Of a DNA stretch of 15,914 bases, positions 1 through 5,426 are shown in pieces. The stretch comes from Actinomycetota bacterium (GTDB lineage: Bacteria; Actinomycetota; Acidimicrobiia; Acidimicrobiales; CADCSY01): contig JAHWJR010000026.1 in assembly GCA_019348335.1 (NCBI GenBank), positions 1 through 15,914 on the forward strand. Reading direction: 5' to 3'. Positions within the stretch are counted from its first letter, which is position 1; each line of letters begins with the position of its first letter. The position numbers and the translations under genes were made by a program. The notes beneath the pieces are model-generated. The model worked only from the letters and a program-made list of their open reading frames with translations, was not told the DNA's origin and ran no database searches.

Positions 1-12
1 TCCCGTCGTACA

Positions 13-26
13 GGGACAATTGTCCC
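13..26. promoter_or_regulatory. Perfect 14-bp palindrome, possible operator
   Basis: GGGACAATTGTCCC reads identically on both strands. It is AT-centred in very GC-rich DNA, which fits a dimeric repressor site. Its 3' half also takes part in an alternative hairpin, TCCCGA-TTCG-TCGGGA (23-38), with a 6-bp stem and a TTCG loop. The gene it would serve lies off the left edge, or the site is just the end of a transcript. The half-site TGTCCCG recurs upstream of the VWA gene. I cannot match it to a named regulator. Confidence 0.35.
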
Positions 27-56
27 GATTCGTCGGGAGCTTCTGACCGCGAGAAG

Positions 57-81
57 GCCCCGGGCCATGACGGCCCGGGGC
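57..81 (-). terminator. Strong hairpin terminator after the VWA gene
   Basis: GCCCCGGGCC (57-66) and GGCCCGGGGC (72-81) form a perfect 10-bp stem around a 5-nt loop, starting about 25 nt beyond the VWA stop codon. On the minus strand it is followed by CTTCTC, a weak U-containing tail rather than a true U run, which is common in high-GC organisms. The plus-strand flank is TTCCTCGTT, so it could also stop rightward transcription from outside the window. Confidence 0.65.
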
Positions 82-105
82 TTCCTCGTTGGGGGATCGG
101 GGGTG

Positions 106-1524
106 CTACTTGGGAGGTGCCGGGACCAGGCAGCTCACCGGAGCCGACACGTTGCCGGAGGCGTCCACGGCGTGGACCGCGGCGTCACCGGTGCCCTTGA
201 GGTGGACGGTGTTGCCACCGGGGCCCATCAGCTCCTCACTGGGAGCAGCGTCGGGGTCCTGGGTGTACTTGATCTTGGTGCCGGAGGCGTAGGGCCCGAA
301 GACCGTGCCGCTGCCGGTGTCGACCACGAAGACCTCGGGGTCGGGGTCGAGGTTGTCGGTCGCCTCGATGACGTAGAACCCGTCAGGGTTCTGGCCGCTG
401 CGAGGGTTGGTGCCCGCCTTGGGCACGTTCTTCCCGCCGGGGTTGGTGGTGGGGCTGCACGTGGCCACCGGGGCGGTCACGTCGGGGACGGCGATGGCGA
501 TCGTCTGCACGAACGCCGGGTCGGGGGTGACCCCGTCGGCCAGGGTGACCTGGTTGCCGTCGATCAGCCAGTTGACCGTGCAGTTGAGCGTGGATCCCTC
601 GGCGGCGCCTGCCGCCACGGCGATGGTCTCGTCGAAGAGGGCGTCGTCACCGCTGGTGACCGTGCTCGACACCGGGTCGAACGTCACCATGAGGTCGGTG
701 TCGCAGGTGCCGAGCTGAGGCGTGACCTCGACCTCGATGGCGTTGATGGCGGCCAGGATGGCAGCCGACACGTCGTCGCCACCGCTGAGGAGGACCCCAC
801 CGGTGGCGCTGGTGACCGCCGTGGCCTGTCCCGTGGCGTCGAGGCCGTCACCGGAGGCCGTATCGACATCGACGGCGACGACCCGGATGCCTGCGGCCTG
901 GAGGGCGGCGATGGCGTCGGCCAGGCTGTGGCCGCCGCTGGGGTCGTGCCCCGATGCGTCACCGAACCAGGCGATGATCCGGGTGGAGTCGGTCCGGAAG
1001 CCGACGGCGGGGACCGTGGCCAACTCGAACAGTGCGTTGACCTGTGCCTCTGGCGTGTCACAGCCGTTGCCCGTCGCCAGGGCGTTGACCGCCGCCACCA
1101 CGGCGGTGTCGTCCGCGGTCACCGCCTGGTTGAGGCGCGAGGCGAAGGGATCGGTGCAGTTGAAGTCCCGGTACTCGGCCACGCCGAACTGGGCTTGGGG
1201 CTGGGAGGCGCGGACGCTGTTGATGATGTTGTTGAGGTTGGCCTTCACGTTGGCCAGCGCCGGGCCCATGCTCCCGGTCGTGTCGGCCAGGAACACGATG
1301 TCGGGCCTGGGGGGCACCTCGGCGGTGTGCACCACCTTGGGCACCTCGATGCTGTTCCCGGGGGCCACGGTGGCGTCGACGGTGGAAGGGTCGACGCCAA
1401 CGGTCCCTCCGTGTGCGTTCGCCGGAGCGCCGGTGGCGATCAGGCCCACGGCGAGCAACACCGCGATGACCCACCCGCGCCACGAGCGCGACGTGCTGGT
1501 CGAGTCGTTCTGTGCACTGCGCAT
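106..1524 (-). CDS. Secreted integrin-like von Willebrand factor A domain protein
   Basis: A 472-aa exported protein. Residues 1-38 form a signal peptide: basic SRSWRG, then a hydrophobic stretch, then APANA before the probable cleavage site. A VWA domain spans about 74-265. Its MIDAS metal site starts with D81-TTGS, followed by a conserved strand around IIAWFGDA (183-190). The pattern of this domain (TPEAQ...FR..S.RIIAWFGDA.GHD) resembles integrin beta I-like bacterial VWA domains, which bind ligands through a divalent metal. Residues 266-472 hold two beta-rich segments; the last begins VTAPVATC and has an ATDNLDPDP motif, like HYR/Ig-type extracellular modules. There is no C-terminal membrane anchor or sortase motif, so it is probably released or non-covalently attached. 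The ATG at 1524 was chosen because GAGGA lies 8 nt upstream (1533-1537) and the signal peptide begins here; the frame stays open upstream. The ligand is unknown. Confidence 0.88.
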   Translation of the reverse strand: MRSAQNDSTSTSRSWRGWVIAVLLAVGLIATGAPANAHGGTVGVDPSTVDATVAPGNSIEVPKVVHTAEVPPRPDIVFLADTTGSMGPALANVKANLNNIINSVRASQPQAQFGVAEYRDFNCTDPFASRLNQAVTADDTAVVAAVNALATGNGCDTPEAQVNALFELATVPAVGFRTDSTRIIAWFGDASGHDPSGGHSLADAIAALQAAGIRVVAVDVDTASGDGLDATGQATAVTSATGGVLLSGGDDVSAAILAAINAIEVEVTPQLGTCDTDLMVTFDPVSSTVTSGDDALFDETIAVAAGAAEGSTLNCTVNWLIDGNQVTLADGVTPDPAFVQTIAIAVPDVTAPVATCSPTTNPGGKNVPKAGTNPRSGQNPDGFYVIEATDNLDPDPEVFVVDTGSGTVFGPYASGTKIKYTQDPDAAPSEELMGPGGNTVHLKGTGDAAVHAVDASGNVSAPVSCLVPAPPK

Positions 1525-1630
1525 CTTCTTCTTCCTCTCGGTCACGTGGTGGCCCCGCCGGAAGGGATGCGTCACAGTCGTTTCGTCGCCCTGGTCGCCC
1601 CGGACCCCACTCGTGTCTTGTGTCGAGGGG

Positions 1631-1689
1631 AGTGTCCAGGGCCTGGTGTCCCGTTGCCCAGAGGCGGGTGTCCCGAATGCGGCGGGACA
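1631..1689. repeat. TGTCCCG direct and inverted repeats upstream of the VWA gene
   Basis: On the plus strand GGTGTCCCG occurs at 1645-1653 and again at 1667-1675, exactly 22 bp apart (about two helical turns). A related AGTGTCCAG lies at 1631-1639. The second copy also forms a perfect 7-bp inverted repeat, TGTCCCG (1669-1675) with CGGGACA (1683-1689), across a 7-nt spacer. The cluster sits in the 214-bp gap before the VWA start. It could be a cooperative operator or the remains of a terminator hairpin for the upstream gene; no U run follows on the minus strand. Confidence 0.4.
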
Positions 1690-1711
1690 TCCCGGCCGCT
1701 CGGCGGCGGCT

Positions 1712-1737
1712 CGACCAGATGGGGCGGAGGCTGGTCG
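1712..1737 (-). terminator. Possible terminator hairpin after the BNR-repeat gene
   Basis: CGACCAG (1712-1718) and CTGGTCG (1731-1737) form a perfect 7-bp stem with a 12-nt loop, beginning one base past the TAA stop at 1739-1741. There is no U run. It may be a weak terminator or an mRNA-end stabiliser, leaving partial read-through into the VWA gene. Confidence 0.3.
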
Positions 1738-1738
1738 C

Positions 1739-3619
1739 TTACGCCGTATCGGCGTCCGCTCGACCCCGCCGGCCGAGCACCGCCACGCCGGCCAGGGCGG
1801 CGAGGCCCGCCACCACCAGGCCGAGCCCGGCGCCCATGGCCATGGAGACGGGTTGCACCGTGCTGGTGTCGCTCTCGGCCGGCTCGTGGAGCACCGACGC
1901 CACGTAGACGTCCTCGGTGGGCAGGTCGACCCGGCCGGACCGTGAGTCGGACCAGCCCACGTAGGTCGCCTCGTCGGTGGAGGCCACGCCGATGGGGCCA
2001 CGCAGGTCGTAGCTCAGGTGCAGGACGTAGCCCTCGTTCTGGTTCATGGTGCGGTCGCTCACCCGAACGTTGCGGGACCACGACGCCCCGCTGTCGGTCG
2101 AGGAGGTGAAGAAGACGTCCCAGCACGTCTCCTCGCTGCGGTCGGACTTGCCCGTGCCATCCGGGTTGTAGACGGCGTCGGTGCGGAAGTCGTACCAGGC
2201 GATGTCGATGCGCCCGTCGGGGGCCACGTCGATGCCCGGGAAGAACTGGTCGTAGCCGGGATCGCGGGCCGTGTCGTCGTCGTCGTTGAGGCGGGTGCGC
2301 TCGCTCCAGGTCTCCCCTCCGTCGCTGGAGCGCATGAACCAGATGTTGCGGTTGTCGCGCGCGTTCGGCGGGGCGGAGTCGCTCTGCTCGAACACGAGGT
2401 ACAGGTCACCGGTCTCGGGGTCGATGGTGGCCTCCGGCGTGGTCAGGCACGGCACGCACACCAGTCCGCTGTCGTCGACCACCGACGCCTGCCAGGTCTG
2501 GCCACCGTCGGTGGACTTCGACATCAGGAGGCGGGAGCCGGCTCCGGGCTCACCCGCCGCCGGAGGCTGCGTGGTGGTGGTAGTGGTCTCCGGAGCCTCG
2601 GTGGTGGTGGTCGTCGCCCCGGGCTCGCCCTCGGTGACGGGTGGCGACACCGATTCTTCTGACTCGGCGGCCTCGGCCGGAGCCTCGGTGGTGGTGGTTG
2701 CCGCCCCCGCCGGTCGGCACAGGGGGGCGGGCCCCGGCGGGGGCGGCAGTGGCGGCGTGGGAGGCGAGGGCGTCGGCGGCGGGGGTGCCGGCGGCGGGCG
2801 CTCCTTGGTGAAGGCGTAGATCGTCCCGTCGGTGGCGACGGCCATGGACGGCACGTCCGAGCCGTAGAGCTCGTCCCGGGAGAAGGTCTCGTCCATGACG
2901 TCGACCGGCTCGCTCCAGGTCCGGCCCCCGTCGGTCGAGACCGCCACCACCGTGCGCACCGGCACCTTGGCGAAAGGCGCCTGGGCCGGCTGCACCCGGA
3001 AGCCGGCGTAGACGAGGTTGGGATCGGTGGGGTGCACCGCCATGCGGGTGTAGCCGTAGCGCACGCCCTCGGTGATCGTCTCGCCGTCGCGGGTGACGTA
3101 CTCGACCTCTTGCGACTCGGCGATGACCGAGAACTCCCAGGTCTCGCCCAGGTCGGTGCTGCGGGCCACGAAGGCGTCGGTCGGGCCCTGGTTCCCGCCG
3201 GTCTCCGAGCCGGCCCCCACCACGTAGAGCGTGCCGTCGGCACCGAAGGCAGCGGCCAGGTACGGACCGAAGGCCGGCCGGGCGCATGCCGGGTACTGGG
3301 GCGGCATGGGGCGGTTGGCGGACTCGGCCCAGGTGCGGCCCCCGTCACGGCTGATGTGGACGTGGCACGTGGACGAGAGGAACTCGGCTTCCGCCACGGC
3401 GAGGATGTCGTCGTCGTCCGGGTGCACGAGCACCTGGGGCTGATTGTGGGCGCGGGTGGGGTTGGTGTCGTCGGTCACCTGGACCGACGGGGTGACCACC
3501 GGCTCGTCGTCGCTCTGGGCGAGCCCGATCGACGGCGTCGCGACCAGCAGGCCCAACCCCACGCCGAGCACCGCCCACGCCCGCCTCGCGCGCTGCCGTC
3601 GCTGCCCTGCTGCTGCCAT
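1739..3619 (-). CDS. Secreted BNR/Asp-box (sialidase-fold) repeat protein with C-terminal anchor
   Basis: A 626-aa surface protein. Residues 1-34 are a signal peptide (RRQRARR, then a hydrophobic core, cut near GLAQ). Six Asp boxes of the form S-x-D-x-G-x-T-W lie at 90-97, 154-161, 228-235, 369-376, 431-438 and 507-514, typical of a sialidase-like beta-propeller. A Pro-rich then Thr-rich segment (about 273-362) interrupts the propeller between boxes three and four. The C-terminus has a hydrophobic helix (about 594-615) followed by RRGR, so it should be membrane-anchored and face outward. Asp boxes are structural, and I did not find the arginine triad or Tyr/Glu of true sialidases with confidence, so the enzyme activity is unproven. 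The ATG at 3619 was preferred over 3682 because AAGGAG (3628-3633) lies 8 nt upstream and the likely promoter lies between the two starts. It precedes the VWA gene by 214 bp on the same strand. Confidence 0.88.
   Translation of the reverse strand: MAAAGQRRQRARRAWAVLGVGLGLLVATPSIGLAQSDDEPVVTPSVQVTDDTNPTRAHNQPQVLVHPDDDDILAVAEAEFLSSTCHVHISRDGGRTWAESANRPMPPQYPACARPAFGPYLAAAFGADGTLYVVGAGSETGGNQGPTDAFVARSTDLGETWEFSVIAESQEVEYVTRDGETITEGVRYGYTRMAVHPTDPNLVYAGFRVQPAQAPFAKVPVRTVVAVSTDGGRTWSEPVDVMDETFSRDELYGSDVPSMAVATDGTIYAFTKERPPPAPPPPTPSPPTPPLPPPPGPAPLCRPAGAATTTTEAPAEAAESEESVSPPVTEGEPGATTTTTEAPETTTTTTQPPAAGEPGAGSRLLMSKSTDGGQTWQASVVDDSGLVCVPCLTTPEATIDPETGDLYLVFEQSDSAPPNARDNRNIWFMRSSDGGETWSERTRLNDDDDTARDPGYDQFFPGIDVAPDGRIDIAWYDFRTDAVYNPDGTGKSDRSEETCWDVFFTSSTDSGASWSRNVRVSDRTMNQNEGYVLHLSYDLRGPIGVASTDEATYVGWSDSRSGRVDLPTEDVYVASVLHEPAESDTSTVQPVSMAMGAGLGLVVAGLAALAGVAVLGRRGRADADTA
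2590..2698. repeat. Two 22-bp direct repeats encoding the Thr-rich linker
   Basis: The same 22-bp word, starting CCGGAGCCTCG and ending in GGT triplets, occurs at 2590-2611 and 2677-2698, 87 bp apart. On the coding strand each gives a TTTTEAP-type segment. Further GTG/GGT runs lie around 2571-2588. This is low-complexity coding repeat inside the BNR protein gene and a likely site of length variation by slippage or recombination. Confidence 0.75.
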
Positions 3620-3670
3620 GCCCCCGGCTCCTTGCTCGCCCCCAGGGGCCCTGTCGGCCCCGACTGCCGG

Positions 3671-3699
3671 AGGATTCCTCACCCGTCGGAGCCCGTCAA
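3671..3699 (-). promoter_or_regulatory. Sigma-70-type promoter for the BNR-repeat gene
   Basis: On the minus strand a -35 box TTGACG (3699-3694) is followed after exactly 17 bp by AATCCT (3676-3671), a weak -10 that keeps the key second A and last T. The predicted transcript start near 3664 leaves a leader of about 45 nt containing the AAGGAG ribosome site. This supports the ATG at 3619. Confidence 0.5.
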
Positions 3700-3725
3700 T
3701 AGATGTGGGGTACAGCTAGTCCCGG

Positions 3726-3747
3726 GGCGCCCACCGGCGCCGGCGCC
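3726..3747 (-). terminator. Possible GC hairpin after the acyl-CoA synthetase gene
   Basis: Three GGCGCC words (3726-3731, 3736-3741, 3742-3747) lie just past the TGA stop at 3749-3751. The first can pair with the second around a CACC tetraloop, or with the third around a 10-nt loop. No U run follows, so its terminator activity is uncertain. Confidence 0.3.
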
Positions 3748-3748
3748 T

Positions 3749-5353
3749 TCAGCGTGACGCCAGCTCCGCCGCCCGCCGCCGCAGGTCGGTCTTGACCACC
3801 TTGCCGGTGGCGTTGCGGGGCAGCCCGTCGACGAGGTGAACCCACCGGGGGGCGGCGTAGTCGGCCAGGCGGTCGCGCACCCAGCGCCGGAGCTCGCCGG
3901 CGCCCGGACCGGCGGTGCCACCGGCCGTGGTGGGGACGACGAAGGCGGCGACCGCCTCGCCGGCCACGGGGTCGGGCACGCCCACCACGGCGACGTCGTC
4001 GACGTGGGGGTGGTCGCGCAGCACCCGTTCGACCTCGGCCGAGAACACCTTGTGGCCGCCCCGGTTGATCATGTCCTTGTGCCGGTCGAGGATCGACACG
4101 TAGCCGTCGGCGTCGATGCGGGCCACGTCGCCGGTGCGGAACCACCCGTCCCGGATGGCAGCGGCGGTGGCCTCGGGGTCGCGGTCGTAGCCGGTGGTGA
4201 CCAGTGAGCCCCGCAGCAGCAGCTCGCCGGCCTCGCCCGGGGGCAGGTCGGCGCCGGCGTCGTCGACCACCCGCGCCTCCATGCACGGTAGCGGTCGACC
4301 CACGGAGCCCGGCCGGTCGGCGAACTCGTGGTCGAGCAGGATGGTCGCCGGCGAGTGGGTCTCCGACAGCCCGTAGACGTCGCGCAGCGAGAGGTGGGGC
4401 AGCCGCCGGCGCAGCTCGGCGATGGCCGGCAGGGGCATGGGCGATCCGCCGAAGCCGCCCAGGCGCAGGTGGTCGAGGGCGGGGGAGCAGAAGCCCTGCA
4501 CCCGCAGCAGCCGCTGCCACAGCGCCGGTACCACGTAGAGCCAGCTCACCCGCTGGCGGACGACGATGTCGACCAACTCGGGCGGCGAGGCGTCGGCCAC
4601 CAGCACGCAGCGGCCGCCGACCAGCAGCATGGGGAGCAGGTGGGCGTGCATGGCGCTGATGTAGGTGAGGGCGAAGACCACGGCGGTGACGTCGTCGCCG
4701 GTGAGCCCGAGGGCGGTGAGGAAGCTGAGCCCGCTGTGGACGCTGGCCCGGTGCACCACCCGGCTGGCCTTGGGCCGACCCGTCGTCCCGCTGGTGTACA
4801 CCACGGCGTAGGTCGCGGCCTCGTCCGGCCGCTGCGCCGGCGTGTAGCTCCAGGGGCGGCGCCGGCCGGTGAGGTGGTCGCCGAACGGGCGCACCCGGTC
4901 GGCGGCGAGGCCGGCGGTGGCGGCGGCGGCCCCGAGCCCGGGGACGAACTCGGGCTGGCCCAGGGCCAGGGTCGCCTGCGAGTGCTCCAGCAGGTAGGCC
5001 CACTGGTCGGGGGCGGCCCGGGTGCTGAGGCCGACCAGCACCGCACCGGAGCGGGCGCAGGCGAACAGGGCCACCGCCAGGTCGAGCCCGTTGTGGCCGA
5101 CCACGGCCAGCCGGTCGCCGGGGCCCACCCCCTCCTCGGCCAGCCGTTCCACCGCGCCCTCCACCAGCTCGGCGAAGTCGGAGAAGCTGACCTCGCCCTC
5201 CGGCGCGGTCAGGAAGGTGCGCTGCCCGAACCGGCGCACGGCGCGGTCGAGCACGTCCACGACGGTGCGGGGGCGGTTGGGGTAGCTGAGCGCCGGCGCC
5301 CCCAGCCACTCCTCGACGCTGACGGCGCCGACGAGGTCGTCGTCGCCGGTCAC
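3749..5353 (-). CDS. Class I adenylate-forming enzyme, acyl-CoA synthetase-like
   Basis: A 534-aa cytosolic ligase of the ANL family, which activates a carboxylic acid with ATP to an acyl-adenylate and usually passes it to CoA. Visible core motifs in order are the P-loop YTSGTTGRPKAS (186-197), YGLSETHSP (327-335), GWFRTGDVARID (403-414), the hinge DRHKDMINRGGHKVFSAEVE (423-442), and PRNATGK with the catalytic Lys at 518. The length is normal for the family. The substrate cannot be told from sequence; the protein resembles medium/long-chain or aryl acyl-CoA ligases in general. The GTG at 5353 was chosen because it lies 8 nt after a TAGGGT -10 box (leaderless) and because upstream codons would run into the divergent gene; the open frame extends to 5479. 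It is divergent from the CoxL-like gene and may share its control. Confidence 0.88.
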   Translation of the reverse strand: MTGDDDLVGAVSVEEWLGAPALSYPNRPRTVVDVLDRAVRRFGQRTFLTAPEGEVSFSDFAELVEGAVERLAEEGVGPGDRLAVVGHNGLDLAVALFACARSGAVLVGLSTRAAPDQWAYLLEHSQATLALGQPEFVPGLGAAAATAGLAADRVRPFGDHLTGRRRPWSYTPAQRPDEAATYAVVYTSGTTGRPKASRVVHRASVHSGLSFLTALGLTGDDVTAVVFALTYISAMHAHLLPMLLVGGRCVLVADASPPELVDIVVRQRVSWLYVVPALWQRLLRVQGFCSPALDHLRLGGFGGSPMPLPAIAELRRRLPHLSLRDVYGLSETHSPATILLDHEFADRPGSVGRPLPCMEARVVDDAGADLPPGEAGELLLRGSLVTTGYDRDPEATAAAIRDGWFRTGDVARIDADGYVSILDRHKDMINRGGHKVFSAEVERVLRDHPHVDDVAVVGVPDPVAGEAVAAFVVPTTAGGTAGPGAGELRRWVRDRLADYAAPRWVHLVDGLPRNATGKVVKTDLRRRAAELASR

Positions 5354-5361
5354 GGTGGCCG

Positions 5362-5367
5362 ACCCTA
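5362..5367 (-). promoter_or_regulatory. Leaderless -10 box for the acyl-CoA synthetase gene
   Basis: TAGGGT (minus strand, 5367-5362) matches TANNNT and ends 8 nt before the GTG start at 5353. No Shine-Dalgarno sequence lies between, so the transcript probably begins at or within a couple of bases of the start codon. This leaderless arrangement is common in actinobacteria. No clear -35 box is visible. Confidence 0.5.
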
Positions 5368-5412
5368 AGTCATCCTTCAGCGCCGGTTGAAATCTGGCTC
5401 GCACCGGCCCGG

Positions 5413-5418
5413 TAACGT
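5413..5418 (+). promoter_or_regulatory. Leaderless -10 box for the CoxL-like gene
   Basis: TAACGT matches TANNNT and ends 8 nt before the GTG at 5427, with no Shine-Dalgarno between. A TTGAAA word at 5387-5392 could serve as a -35, but the 20-bp spacing is too long to be convincing. Confidence 0.5.
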
Positions 5419-5426
5419 CCTCCGGC

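Noticed and set aside
67..2109. 680-codon open frame on the plus strand across the VWA gene
   Set aside because: It is rich in Gly, Val, His and Asp with no domain pattern and is the antisense shadow of a real signal-peptide/VWA protein; long antisense frames are expected at this GC content.
1739..3619. Functional exo-alpha-sialidase
   Set aside because: Asp boxes alone are structural and occur in many propellers; I could not place the arginine triad and Tyr/Glu pair, so only the fold is claimed.
3620..3682. Upstream ATG at 3682 as the start of the BNR-repeat protein
   Set aside because: It would put 21 non-hydrophobic residues before the signal peptide, has no ribosome site, and lies upstream of the predicted transcript start; the ATG at 3619 has AAGGAG.
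3696..3722. VPHIY before a stop, similar to LPHIYNCAV at the right edge
   Set aside because: The first copy lies past the ligase stop in a shadow frame. The shared DNA is only 11 bp, and matches of that length are expected by chance in a window of this size.
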